A stretch of 64,000 bases of DNA from Streptomyces marinisediminis (GCF_026262575.1 NZ_JAPKFL010000007.1:124001-188000), one strand, 5' to 3'. Numbered from the stretch's first letter, positions 42,358 through 50,306 are shown. Made by a program: numbers and translations. The notes: a model not told the origin generated them from the sequence alone.

Positions 42358-43479
42358 GTGGTGACCGGCGTCGTCGCCGTCGCCGTCTGCGTCGCCCTCC
42401 TCGTCGGCGGCGCGGTGGCCTGCCGGGCGACGGAGCAGGTCACCACGGCGATGCGCGTCGCCGCCGCCGTCGAGCGCCTCGGCGCGCGCGACGCGGTGTC
42501 CGTGACCGCGCGTCTGGACGCCTCGCCGCGGCGGATCGAGCGCTACCTCGCCCACCGCGCCGGGCCCCGGGCGCAGCCGTGGCGGCTGCGGGAGCAGGCC
42601 CGGCTGCTGGCCGACCTGGAGTTCGCCGCCGCCGTGCGGGCCGACGGGCCCCTGCGCGAGCTGCCGGACTCCGCGCGCCTGGAGACCGCCGCCGCGCTCA
42701 ACTTCGGCGGCCGGGACGTGCTCGGGGTGAAGTCGGTCGGCGACGAGCTGTACGTGCGCGTGGGCCTGGAGGCGCTGGCCACGGAGGTCGGCCACCGCGG
42801 GCCGGTGCTGCGGCACGCCCCGGAGCTGGAGGAGCTCACCGACGACCTGCCCTCCTCGCTGCACGTGGCGCAGTCGGCGCTGCGCGGCCGGTGGGTGCGG
42901 GTCGACCCGGCGGCGTTCGGGGAGTTCGCGGAGGTGCTGGGCGGCGAGTCCGGCGAACCGGCCGAGCGGCTCACCCGCTCCACCTCCGTGCTGACCACCG
43001 CCGACGTGCAGCGGCACCTGGCCGACGCGGTGCGCGCCACGCTGACCGGGCACGGCTCCGTGCGCGACGGCGGCACCCGGGACGGCGCCGAACGCGTCAC
43101 CGTCACGCTGCCCGCCCGGGACGCCGCGCTGAGCCTGGCCGCGGCCCTGCGGCCCATCACCCACCGGCTCGGGGACCCGGACCTGACCCGGCTGGAGCAC
43201 GCCCCCGACCACCGGGTGGACCTCGACCTCGCCCTCCGCCACGGCGCGCTGTCCACCCTCACCGTGGACCTCGCCCGCCTCGACCCGGACGCCCCGGCGG
43301 ACGCCGGCCCGCTGCCGCTGCGCCTGGAGTTCGCGCCGGGCGAGGTCACCCGGGTGGCCGCGCCCGGCGGCGCCCGCGAGCTGCACCCGCAGGACCTGCT
43401 GGCCGCCCTCACCTACGCCACCCTGCGTGAGCCGGAGCTCTCCTCCCTGCTGCACACGTTGCGTACGCTGGAGCTGTAG
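42358..43479 (+). CDS. Putative exported lipoprotein, conserved hypothetical
   Basis: This 373-residue protein has an N-terminal hydrophobic stretch (VVAVAVCVALLVGGAVAC) ending in a lipobox-like AVAC. A long region of helices and strands with no family I recognise follows (SVTARLDASPRRIERYLAHR, DDLPSSLHVAQSALRGRWV, LPLRLEFAPGEVTRVAAPGG). The fold may resemble LppX/LprG-like carriers, but that is a guess. GTG 42358 is the first standard start. The best ribosome site (AGGGAG) instead lies six bases before an in-frame ATC at 42313, which would give a natural basic n-region (ATRTDTPRRPRRAP). See the finding on this start. Confidence 0.75.
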   Translation: MVTGVVAVAVCVALLVGGAVACRATEQVTTAMRVAAAVERLGARDAVSVTARLDASPRRIERYLAHRAGPRAQPWRLREQARLLADLEFAAAVRADGPLRELPDSARLETAAALNFGGRDVLGVKSVGDELYVRVGLEALATEVGHRGPVLRHAPELEELTDDLPSSLHVAQSALRGRWVRVDPAAFGEFAEVLGGESGEPAERLTRSTSVLTTADVQRHLADAVRATLTGHGSVRDGGTRDGAERVTVTLPARDAALSLAAALRPITHRLGDPDLTRLEHAPDHRVDLDLALRHGALSTLTVDLARLDPDAPADAGPLPLRLEFAPGEVTRVAAPGGARELHPQDLLAALTYATLREPELSSLLHTLRTLEL

Positions 43480-43508
43480 CAGTCGGCGGTGGTGCACAGG
43501 GGGTAGGG

Positions 43509-44144
43509 ATGGCGTACGGACCGAGGGGCACGGGCGCGCCCGCGTCCCGCCGCTCCCGGGCGGTCACGGCGGCCACGTTCATGCTGTCCTGGGCCGCGCT
43601 CCTGTGGCTGCTGGCCGCGTTCGACACCGCGAACGGGATGATCGTCGGCGAGTACGGCATCGAGCCGCGCCAACTCGACGAGCTGCTCGACATCTTCCCG
43701 GCCGCGTTCCTCCACTTCGGCTGGGACCACGTGGCCGCCAACACCGTGCCCCTGGTGATCTTCGGCTTCCTCGCGGCCGTGCGCGGGCTGGCCCGGTTCA
43801 TCGGCGTGGTGCTCGTCATCATCGTCGTCAGCGGGCTCGGGGTGTGGCTCACCGCCCCCGGCGGCACGAACACCGCGGGCGCCTCCGGCGTCGTCTTCGG
43901 CCTGTTCGGCTACCTGCTGGTGCGCGGGTTCGTCGAGCGCGACGCGCTGGACATCACCGTCGGCGTCACCGTGCTCCTGCTGTACGGCTCGATCCTGTGG
44001 GGGGTGCTGCCCACGTCCTCCGGCGTCTCCTGGCAGGGCCACCTCTTCGGCCTCGTCGGCGGCGTCCTGGCCGCGTTCTGGCTGCGCCGCACCCCCGCGC
44101 GCCGCGCGCCGCGCCAGGGCATCGGCCCCAGCCCCTACAGCTGA
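43509..44144 (+). CDS. Rhomboid-family intramembrane serine protease
   Basis: This 211-residue membrane protein would cut other membrane proteins within the bilayer. It has six helices with the rhomboid signature: FLHFGWDHVAANTVPL (oxyanion His/Asn helix), the nucleophile Ser in TAGASGVVFGLFGYLL and the catalytic His in WQGHLFGLVGGVLAAFWL. The ATG at 43509 follows ACAGGGGGTAGGG. The protein ends beside the converging PH-domain gene, whose stop overlaps it by ten bases. Substrates are unknown. Confidence 0.93.
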   Translation: MAYGPRGTGAPASRRSRAVTAATFMLSWAALLWLLAAFDTANGMIVGEYGIEPRQLDELLDIFPAAFLHFGWDHVAANTVPLVIFGFLAAVRGLARFIGVVLVIIVVSGLGVWLTAPGGTNTAGASGVVFGLFGYLLVRGFVERDALDITVGVTVLLLYGSILWGVLPTSSGVSWQGHLFGLVGGVLAAFWLRRTPARRAPRQGIGPSPYS

Positions 44145-45658
44145 CGGACGGCCGCGCGGCCCCGGGGGTCCCGCGCCGGGGGCCGCTCCCCCGGCGCCGC
44201 CAGGAACGGGGCGAGGTGGGGCAGGGCGTCGGCGGCGAAGGGGGCGGCGTCGGCGGCCGCGAGGTCGTGCGCGGTGTAGACGCCGTACCCCGCGGCGGTG
44301 CTCACGCTGACCGTGGCCAGGCCCAGCCGCCGCTGGAGGAGCGACTGCCGGACGCGGACCCCGCTCACGGCGTCCCGGCGCAGCGCGGACGTCGCCCGGC
44401 TGACGGCTCCGGAGCGCAGAACCAGGTACCGCCCGCTGACGGCGTGGCCCAGCGCGCGGTACCCGGCCTCCGCGAGCAGCGCCCCGGGGAGCAGCAGGGC
44501 CAGGGCGCCGAGCCACCAGGTGGCGGCGGGCAGCGCGGTGGTGGCGGCGAGCCAGTACAGGACGAGCGCGCCGGCGGCGGCGACGGCGGCCGCCCAGCAC
44601 AGGCGGCGGCGCCGCGCGGCCGCGGGGTGCGGCGCCAGGCGTGCGGCGAGGGGGCTGACCGGCTCGGCCAGCACGGCGTCCGCGACCCGCCGCGCCACCC
44701 CGCGCGGGCCGCGCGGCAGGACGGTGGCGGCGACGCTCCAGCGGGACAGGCCGGTGGTGATGACGGAGGTGTCCGTCACCCCCGCCCACCGCCACAGCAG
44801 CGGCTCGGAGAGGGCGACGCCGCGCAGCCGGGCGTCGTCGCGGGTGATCTCGCGGGTCTTCAGCAGCCCCTGCGTGGTGCGCAGGGCGGTGCCGTTCTCG
44901 GTGGGGACGCGTTCGAGCCGGAAGTGGGCGTGCTCGGTGAAGTAGGCCCCGGCCATGCCGAGGAAGCCGAGCAGCCCCACGGCGGCGAGCACGACGAGGG
45001 CGGTGCGCCAGGGGCCGAGCGCGTCCCAGTCGGCGAGGCCGCCGACCCACCCGCCGGGGTCCGCGCCGAACATCGTCGCCGTCCAGTACGCGCCCCACAG
45101 CAGCCCCGCGGCCATGACGTAGGCCCACACGTTCACCATGTTGTAGAAGACCCACGTCCAGCGGAAGCGCGCCAGCGTGGCGAGGGCGTCGGGGGGCCCG
45201 GCCCCGTCCAGCAGGTCGCGGCGGAGCGCGAGGGCGGCGTCCAGCGAGAGCGCGTCCAGGGTGAGCGCGGACTCCCCGGCGGTGTTCACCTGCCCGGCGC
45301 CGATGGTGACGCGACGCAGCCCGGCCAGCCGCCGCAGCAGGCGCGCGTCGGCGTCGACGCTGCGGATGCGGTCGCGGCGCACCGAGCGGTGGCGGACGAC
45401 GAACAGCCCGGTGCGCCGCTCGACGTGCTCGGCGGTGACCCGGTACCGGGTGCGGGACCAGCGCACGAGGTCGGCGACGGCGCTCACCGCGCCGAACGCG
45501 GCCACCCCGAGCAGGGGCCACACGGTGTCGGCGTCCACCCCGACGACGACCAGCGCGACGAGGGCCGGGAGCTGGGCCAGGACGAGGCGCAGCGCGTCGA
45601 CCGCCACCATGCGGCGGTCCAGGCGCAGCCAGGGCGCCTCGGGCGCGGACCCGCTCAC
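44135..45658 (-). CDS. PH-domain (bPH2/YdbT-like) membrane protein
   Basis: This 507-residue protein contains three bacterial PH (bPH2) units separated by pairs of membrane helices: near 60-150 (RYRVTAEHVERRTGLFVVRH, RRDRIRSVDADARLLRRLAG), the middle (FRLERVPTENGTALRTTQGL) and the C-terminal third (GRYLVLRSGAVSRATSALRR, SVSTAAGYGVYTAHDL). This is the YdbT layout; in Bacillus YdbS/YdbT counter amylolysin-type bacteriocins. Its GTG overlaps the stop of the partner gene (GTGA), so the two are made together. Confidence 0.88.
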   Translation of the reverse strand: MSGSAPEAPWLRLDRRMVAVDALRLVLAQLPALVALVVVGVDADTVWPLLGVAAFGAVSAVADLVRWSRTRYRVTAEHVERRTGLFVVRHRSVRRDRIRSVDADARLLRRLAGLRRVTIGAGQVNTAGESALTLDALSLDAALALRRDLLDGAGPPDALATLARFRWTWVFYNMVNVWAYVMAAGLLWGAYWTATMFGADPGGWVGGLADWDALGPWRTALVVLAAVGLLGFLGMAGAYFTEHAHFRLERVPTENGTALRTTQGLLKTREITRDDARLRGVALSEPLLWRWAGVTDTSVITTGLSRWSVAATVLPRGPRGVARRVADAVLAEPVSPLAARLAPHPAAARRRRLCWAAAVAAAGALVLYWLAATTALPAATWWLGALALLLPGALLAEAGYRALGHAVSGRYLVLRSGAVSRATSALRRDAVSGVRVRQSLLQRRLGLATVSVSTAAGYGVYTAHDLAAADAAPFAADALPHLAPFLAAPGERPPARDPRGRAAVRQL

Positions 45659-46164
45659 GTGGCGTCCCCCGGGGTGCGCTGGGTGAGCGTGTTGAGCCGC
45701 TCGGCCGCCTCCTCGGCCACCGCCGGGGCGAGCCCGCGGACGCGGACGGCGCCGCTGGAGGAGGCGGTGGTGACGACGAGGGTGGACAGGCCGAGGAGCC
45801 GCTCCACCGGCCCGCGCGTGGTGTCCACGGTCTGGATGCGGGAGACGGGCGCGACGCGCCACTCCCGCACCACCCAGCCGCCGGCGGCGTAGACCGACGC
45901 GTCGGTGACCTCCCAGCGGTGGACGGCGTACCGCACGCCGGGCATGACCAGGGCGTGCAGCACGCCGAGCCCGGCCACCACGGCCAGCAGCGGTCCGGCC
46001 CACGGGCGGGCGTCCGGCCACAGCAGGTGGACGAGGGTGGGCGGCGCCGCGGCGGCCACCGCGCCGCCCACCGCGCGCACCGCCCACAGGGCGATGGTGC
46101 GACGCTCCACGCGGTGACGGGGCGGGCGCAGGCCTATCCCGTCCGGTACGGCATGAGTCAGCAT
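45655..46164 (-). CDS. PH-domain (bPH2/YdbS-like) membrane protein
   Basis: This 169-residue partner of the YdbT-like gene has two membrane helices (LWAVRAVGGAVAAAAPPTLV; GPLLAVVAGLGVLHALV) and one bPH2 domain (VRYAVHRWEVTDASVYAAGG, EWRVAPVSRIQTVDTTRGPV, ERLLGLSTLVVTTASSSG). I chose ATG 46164 (MLTHAVPDG). There is no Shine-Dalgarno in front of it, and a perfect 19-base palindrome overlaps the codon, so the message may be leaderless and regulated there. A start further upstream (46230) would read through that operator. Confidence 0.85.
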   Translation of the reverse strand: MLTHAVPDGIGLRPPRHRVERRTIALWAVRAVGGAVAAAAPPTLVHLLWPDARPWAGPLLAVVAGLGVLHALVMPGVRYAVHRWEVTDASVYAAGGWVVREWRVAPVSRIQTVDTTRGPVERLLGLSTLVVTTASSSGAVRVRGLAPAVAEEAAERLNTLTQRTPGDAT

Positions 46165-46181
46165 GGGACACAGTGTCCCAT
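46163..46181. promoter_or_regulatory. TetR-type operator over the PH-gene start
   Basis: ATGGGACAC-A-GTGTCCCAT is a perfect 19-base palindrome overlapping the ATG of the leftward PH gene. It lies 69 bases upstream of the divergent TetR gene, whose own site it most likely is. Confidence 0.8.
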
Positions 46182-46249
46182 AGCAGAACAGCATGCGCCA
46201 CGGTCGTACGCCGCACTCCCGTGATGGCACAGCGGTCTATCCTCGTCCC

Positions 46250-46831
46250 ATGCCCCGACCCGCGTCCCCGCCCCCCGGAACCACGGCACGGACGCGGCGG
46301 GCCATCCTGGACGCGGCCCTCGCCGTGCTCACCGAGGACCGCACCGCCTCGCTCAGCGAGATCGCCAGGGCCGCGGAGGTCGGCCGCAGCACCCTGCACC
46401 GCTACTTCCCCGACCGGGCGGCCCTGGTCTCCGCGCTGTTCGAGGACGCCAGCCAGGCCACCGCCCGCACGATCGAGGAGGCGGCACTCGACCGGGGCAC
46501 CCCCGCCGAGGCGCTCCGCCGCCTCGTGCCGGCCCTGTTCGAGCTGGGCCCCCGGGTGAACTTCCTGTTCAACGAGACGCAGGTCACCGACGCCACCTGG
46601 GACACCGAGGCCTGGGAGAAGGCGCACTGGCCGGTCGGCGCCCTCTACGAACGCGGGCGCGCGCAGGGCTACTTCGACACCGGAATCGACGTCGACTGGT
46701 TCATCCGCTGCCTGTGGTACCTGACGTCGGCGGGCTGGGAGGCGATGGGCGAGGGCGTCCTGGCCAAGCACGAGGCCGTCGCCCGCGTCACCCGCACCCT
46801 GGAGCGCGGCGTCCTCCTGCGCGGGGAGTGA
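46250..46831 (+). CDS. TetR family transcriptional regulator
   Basis: This 193-residue TetR protein starts at ATG 46250 (MPRPASPPPGTTARTRRAIL) and has an HTH with TASLSEIARAAEVGRSTLHRYF followed by PDRAALVSALFEDA. The ligand domain (RVNFLFNETQVTDATWDT, WFIRCLWYLTSAGWEAMGEG) is of the type found in regulators of efflux or membrane-stress genes. It is divergent to the bacterial-PH pair, with a perfect 19-base palindrome between, and is inferred to repress that pair and itself. No ribosome site is evident; TCTATCCT upstream could be a -10 of a nearly leaderless message. Confidence 0.9.
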   Translation: MPRPASPPPGTTARTRRAILDAALAVLTEDRTASLSEIARAAEVGRSTLHRYFPDRAALVSALFEDASQATARTIEEAALDRGTPAEALRRLVPALFELGPRVNFLFNETQVTDATWDTEAWEKAHWPVGALYERGRAQGYFDTGIDVDWFIRCLWYLTSAGWEAMGEGVLAKHEAVARVTRTLERGVLLRGE

Positions 46832-46941
46832 GCCCCCACCCGCCCCACCGGCCCGGGCCGCGGCAGACGCCCGAGCGGACGCCGAAGCGCCGGGCGACCC
46901 CGCCCGAGAGGGCCCACCGCAAGGTTCCGCTGCGCGACGCG

Positions 46942-46961
46942 TTGACATGAGAGCGCTCTCA
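46942..46961 (+). promoter_or_regulatory. Promoter -35 with LacI-type operator for the beta-glucanase
   Basis: A consensus -35 TTGACA (46942-46947) is followed immediately by the perfect palindrome TGAGAGCGCTCTCA (46948-46961). The palindrome is of the LacI/CebR kind (CebR box TGGGAGCGCTCCCA), so a sugar-responsive repressor would block the promoter. Confidence 0.75.
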
Positions 46962-46989
46962 CGCGACGCTGGCGACGCCTCGACCCCAT

Positions 46990-47001
46990 CCCCCCCCCCC
47001 C
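46990..47001. repeat. Twelve-base poly-C tract next to the ribosome site
   Basis: A run of 12 C residues lies two bases before the GAGGAGG ribosome site of the glucanase gene, downstream of the operator. Homopolymers of this length slip during replication, and a G/C tract could also pair with the GGAGG. Confidence 0.7.
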
Positions 47002-47015
47002 ACGAGGAGGAACGG

Positions 47016-48227
47016 ATGCGCCCCCCACGCAGACTGCTGGCATCCCTCGCCGCCGCGGCGGCCGTCGCCGCGGGCGTGCTCACCGCGGGCCCCGCCGCTC
47101 CGGCCGCGGCCGAACCCGCGGTCGCCGCCGCCGCGGACACCATCCCGCTGACCCTCACCAACGACTCCGGCCGCGCCGACCCGGTGCACGTGTACGTGAT
47201 CGGCACCCAGCTCTCCACCGGACGGCAGGGCTACGCCGACGCCGACGGGACCTTCCACCCCTGGCCCCGCGGCGCCACCCCGCCGGTGCCCGCGCCCGAC
47301 GCGTCGTTCCCGGGCCCGGCCGACGGCCGCTCCATGACGCTGCGGCTGCCGAAGTTCTCCGGCCGGGTCTACTTCTCCTACGGGCGGAAGCTGGACTTCC
47401 GGCTGGCCGACGGCGGCCTGGTCCAGCCCGCCGTGCAGAACCCGGCCGACCCCAACCACGACACCCTGTTCAACTGGACCGAGTACACGCTCAACGACGC
47501 GGGCCTGTGGATCAACTCCACCCAGGTGGACATGTTCTCCGCCCCGTACACCGTCGGCCTGACCGCCGCCGACGGCACCACCGAGGAGACCGGGCGGCTC
47601 CGCCCCGGCGGCTACCGGGCCGTCCTGGACGGCCTGCGCGCCCAGGGCGGCGGCTGGGAGAACCTGGTCCGCACCCGCGCCGACGGCACGGTGCTGCGCG
47701 CCCTCTCCCCCGGCCACGCCGTCGGCTCCGGCATCCTCCGCCCGGACGTGATCGACGACTACATCGACCGCGTCTGGGCGAAGTACCGGCACGAGACGCT
47801 GACCGTGACCCCCTTCGCGCACGACCCCGGCACGAAGTACCACGGCAGGGTCGACGGCGACCGCATGCACTTCACGGACGCCTCCGGGTCCGTCGTCACC
47901 TCCTTCGCCAAGCCGGACGCGGACTCCGTCTTCGGCTGCCACAAGCTCCTGGACGCCCCCAACGACCAGGTGCGCGGCCCCATCGCCCGCACCCTGTGCG
48001 CGGGCTACCACCGCACCACCCTGCTCACCAACAGCCACCAGCCCGACAGGGACGCCTCCGGCTTCTACCGAGACCCGGTGACCAACCACTACGCCCGCCT
48101 GATCCACCAGCAGATGCGCGACGGCAAGGCGTACGCCTTCGCCTTCGACGACGTCGGCGCCCACGAGTCCCTCGTCCACGACGCCGCCCCCCGCAACGCC
48201 CACATCACCCTGACCCCCTTCGACTGA
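47016..48227 (+). CDS. Secreted glycoside hydrolase family 64 beta-1,3-glucanase
   Basis: This is a laminaripentaose-producing beta-1,3-glucanase type enzyme that cuts fungal and plant beta-1,3-glucan outside the cell. It is 403 residues from ATG 47016 (GAGGAGGAACGG before it). A signal peptide (MRPPRRLLASLAAAAAVAAG ... APAAAEP) is followed by the GH64 core: IPLTLTNDSGRADPVHVYVIG, KFSGRVYFSYGRKLDFRL, then the catalytic Glu in NWTEYTLND (E156) and Asp in STQVDMFSAPY (D172), and FGCHKLLDAPND. The spacing of 16 between Glu and Asp matches the known enzymes. There is no carbohydrate-binding module. It is regulated, by inference, through the LacI-type operator upstream. Confidence 0.93.
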   Translation: MRPPRRLLASLAAAAAVAAGVLTAGPAAPAAAEPAVAAAADTIPLTLTNDSGRADPVHVYVIGTQLSTGRQGYADADGTFHPWPRGATPPVPAPDASFPGPADGRSMTLRLPKFSGRVYFSYGRKLDFRLADGGLVQPAVQNPADPNHDTLFNWTEYTLNDAGLWINSTQVDMFSAPYTVGLTAADGTTEETGRLRPGGYRAVLDGLRAQGGGWENLVRTRADGTVLRALSPGHAVGSGILRPDVIDDYIDRVWAKYRHETLTVTPFAHDPGTKYHGRVDGDRMHFTDASGSVVTSFAKPDADSVFGCHKLLDAPNDQVRGPIARTLCAGYHRTTLLTNSHQPDRDASGFYRDPVTNHYARLIHQQMRDGKAYAFAFDDVGAHESLVHDAAPRNAHITLTPFD

Positions 48228-48630
48228 CCCCCGGCCCGCCACGGGACGGCAGCGACACCGGCCGCGCGCGCAGCACGTACCGCGCGGTGACGTCCCCGAA
48301 GACGACGTCCAGCGGCCGGCAGGCGATCAGCGCGCCCAACGCGGCCCGTTGACGTCCCGGCTCCAGCACCCAGGCCCGCATCCGACCGGACACCCCCGCG
48401 TCCCCGTCGGAGTCCGGGCGCGGGCGCAGGGCCCCGGGCGGCGCCCACCAGGCGCCGCCCGGCTCGGGTTCCAGCCGGTCCGCCAGTCGCCACGCCTGCG
48501 CACGGAGCCAGTTCAGCGCCCCGTCGGGCGTGCGCGTCTGGCACGCGCCGAGGACGACGGCCACCCAGTCCCCACGCACAGCCCCCTCACCCACGACCTG
48601 CGTCCAGTAGCGGGTGACGCCCCGCCTCAC
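48205..48630 (-). CDS. Hypothetical protein, last of four overlapping small ORFs
   Basis: This is 141 residues from GTG 48630, whose codon overlaps the stop of the preceding tiny ORF (GTGA). The frame looks coding at its start (RYWTQVVGEGAVRGDWVAVV, ALNWLRAQAWRLADRLEPEP, DVVFGDVTARYVLRARPV). No family is recognised, and no signal or membrane segment is seen. It converges on and overlaps the 3' end of the glucanase gene by 23 bases. It belongs to a leftward run of four small overlapping frames next to an XRE/DUF397 locus. Confidence 0.6.
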   Translation of the reverse strand: MRRGVTRYWTQVVGEGAVRGDWVAVVLGACQTRTPDGALNWLRAQAWRLADRLEPEPGGAWWAPPGALRPRPDSDGDAGVSGRMRAWVLEPGRQRAALGALIACRPLDVVFGDVTARYVLRARPVSLPSRGGPGVSRRGSG

Positions 48631-48734
48631 CGGCCCAGCCTTTCCAGGTGCTCCCGAACCGCCCGCAGCCACTCCGCGACCCTGCGGGCCAGCTCGTCAG
48701 CCGAGATCCGGGGCGCCCGCCCCCGCTCACTCAC
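48627..48734 (-). CDS. Small hypothetical protein (35 aa), third of four overlapping ORFs
   Basis: GTG 48734 to TGA encodes SERGRAPRISADELARRVAE followed by WLRAVREHLERLGR. It has a charged amphipathic helix, and GGGGAGGCGGGGC upstream gives a ribosome site. It overlaps the ORF before by eight bases and the ORF after by four (GTGA), which supports real translation of such a short frame. Function unknown. Confidence 0.5.
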   Translation of the reverse strand: MSERGRAPRISADELARRVAEWLRAVREHLERLGR

Positions 48735-48882
48735 GCCCCGCCTCCCCGGTCTCCGGCCCGGCGCACCGCCCGGCGTGCCTCCGCATCAGCACGACGCAGT
48801 CGGTGACCGCCGACCAGTCGCCGACCGCACGCGCCGCCGCCATCCGCGCACGGAGTTCCGCGCACGTGGCACAGCCGCTCAC
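48727..48882 (-). CDS. Small cysteine-containing hypothetical protein (51 aa), second of four overlapping ORFs
   Basis: GTG 48882 to TGA encodes SGCATCAELRARMAAARAVG ... DWSAVTDCVVLMRRHAGRCA. It has a CxxC near the start and two further cysteines, which might bind a metal. The start overlaps the stop of the 75-residue ORF by four bases (GTGA). Such CATC-type small proteins occur beside XRE/DUF397 genes in Streptomyces as far as I recall. Function unknown. Confidence 0.55.
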   Translation of the reverse strand: MSGCATCAELRARMAAARAVGDWSAVTDCVVLMRRHAGRCAGPETGEAGRE

Positions 48883-49106
48883 GAGGCGGCCGCCTGGCGC
48901 AGCGCGGCCGCGAGCTCCCGGGCCGCGTCGGGCAGCGCCCCACCCAACTCCACGAGCCGCACCGGACCGTGCGCCGGGGAGTCCCACACCCGCTCGTCCA
49001 CCCGCACGCCCGGCAGTCCCACACCAGCCTCGCGGCACGCCCGCCGCAACTCCTCCGCCGCCGACTGCGCGTCGGCCAGCCGTCCTTCAGCGATCACCAC
49101 GGCCAC
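48879..49106 (-). CDS. Small hypothetical protein (75 aa), first of four overlapping ORFs
   Basis: This 75-residue frame starts at GTG 49106 (AVVIAEGRLADAQSAAEELR) and has coding-type bias with mixed helix and strand (VGLPGVRVDERVWDSP, GPVRLVELGGALPDAARELA). It lies 119 bases from the divergent XRE gene, with its promoter in between. It leads a run in which each following frame overlaps the one before. No family recognised. Confidence 0.6.
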   Translation of the reverse strand: MAVVIAEGRLADAQSAAEELRRACREAGVGLPGVRVDERVWDSPAHGPVRLVELGGALPDAARELAAALRQAAAS

Positions 49107-49186
49107 TCCTCGCTACGCGCGCACCCCTCGCCGGGCCCGCTCTTCGTAGTCAATTGGTGACCGTCGAAGCCCAGCCGCCTAGCGCA

Positions 49187-49215
49187 TTGAGCACCTTGAG
49201 CCATGCCGCTAAAGT
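49187..49215 (+). promoter_or_regulatory. Sigma-70-type promoter of the XRE gene
   Basis: TTGAGC (49187-49192) and TAAAGT (49210-49215) are 17 bases apart, close to the vegetative (HrdB) consensus. The ATG at 49226 begins ten bases after the -10, so the message would have almost no leader. Confidence 0.65.
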
Positions 49216-49225
49216 GGGTCACTGG

Positions 49226-50098
49226 ATGGCTACCCTTAGTATGCAACAGTTGTGGGAGGTCAGAGCACTGGACGAAACCTTCGGTCACAGGAGCTTGAAT
49301 CCACTTCAGCGCTTCGGGCTTGACGTCCGACAAGTACGGTTGGCACGGCGGATCACGCAAAGGCATCTGGGCAGGGCCACCGGCTACTCGGAGGCGTACG
49401 TCAGCCTGGTGGAGACCGGGAAGCAAAGGCCAAGCCCACGGTTCGCCAAGGGGTGTGACATGGCCTTCGGCACCGGGGAGTTGTTCAGCAGCCTCCTGCA
49501 CCGCATCGAGGAAGGCGATCATCCGAGTTGGTTCTGGCCCTACCTGGAACTGGAGGGCAAGGCGTCCGGCATCCTGGACTACTCGGTGACGAGCATCATG
49601 GGTCTGCTTCAGACTGAGGAGTACGCTCGCGCCATCTTCCGCGCCGGATATCCACGGGCATGCGCCGAGATCGTCCGAGGCAAGGTGGAAGCACGCTTGG
49701 CACGCCGCCACGTACTCGATGAGACCAGTGCCCCGACTGTGTGGGTCGTGCTGCACGAAGCGTGCCTGCGCACGGTGGTAGGCGGGCCGGAAGTGATGGC
49801 CGAGCAACTCGCCTACCTCGTGGAAGCCGCTGACTCACCACAAGTCGACATTCAGGTCATCCCGTTCTCGGCCGGTGCTTCCGCGGCGCACCTGGCGGCC
49901 TTCACGCTTCTCACGTTCGACTCGTCGCCCACCGTCCTCTACTCAGACGGGCCGTCGGGCGGAAAACTGTACGACCAAGCGGACACCGTAAGCGCAGCCC
50001 TGGAAGACTATGATCGTTTGAGAGCCAACGCACTGTCCCTGACGAGTTCCCGCGCCCTCATGCTGTCCGTAATGGAGGAGTACCGCCATGAGCACTGA
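49226..50098 (+). CDS. XRE-family regulator with DUF5753-type C-terminal domain (WhiJ-like)
   Basis: This 290-residue regulator has an N-terminal HTH (VRLARRITQRHLGRATGYSE, AYVSLVETGKQRPSP) and a C-terminal DUF5753-like domain (SIMGLLQTEEYARAIFRAGY, VWVVLHEACLRTVVGGPEVM, EQLAYLVEAADSPQVDIQVI), the layout of WhiJ and its many paralogues. ATG 49226 is chosen from the promoter position; ATG 49241 is an alternative. Base use is visibly less GC-rich than the flanks. Its last 11 bases overlap the DUF397 gene that follows, the standard pairing for this family, in which the small partner is thought to modulate the regulator. Confidence 0.9.
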   Translation: MATLSMQQLWEVRALDETFGHRSLNPLQRFGLDVRQVRLARRITQRHLGRATGYSEAYVSLVETGKQRPSPRFAKGCDMAFGTGELFSSLLHRIEEGDHPSWFWPYLELEGKASGILDYSVTSIMGLLQTEEYARAIFRAGYPRACAEIVRGKVEARLARRHVLDETSAPTVWVVLHEACLRTVVGGPEVMAEQLAYLVEAADSPQVDIQVIPFSAGASAAHLAAFTLLTFDSSPTVLYSDGPSGGKLYDQADTVSAALEDYDRLRANALSLTSSRALMLSVMEEYRHEH

Positions 50099-50306
50099 AC
50101 CGAACCTCGTGACCACCGAGTGGATCAAGTCGTCCTACAGCGGGTCGAACGGCGGACAGTGTGTCGAGGTCTCGCGTGGCCTCCTCGCACACGGCGTCGT
50201 GCCCGTGCGCGACTCCAAGCGGCACCACGGCCCCCAGCTCACCCTGCCCGCCCCCGAGTGGGCCGCCTTCGTCAGCGCCCTGCGCGACGGCGGGCTCACC
50301 GCCTGA
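50088..50306 (+). CDS. DUF397 protein, first copy
   Basis: This 72-residue DUF397 protein (WIKSSYSGSNGGQCVEVSRG, VPVRDSKRHHGPQLTLP, EWAAFVSALRDGGL) is the usual partner of WhiJ-type XRE regulators. Its start overlaps the XRE gene by 11 bases, so translation is coupled. The family role is not settled; antitoxin-like or anti-regulator roles have been proposed. Confidence 0.93.
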   Translation: MSTEPNLVTTEWIKSSYSGSNGGQCVEVSRGLLAHGVVPVRDSKRHHGPQLTLPAPEWAAFVSALRDGGLTA

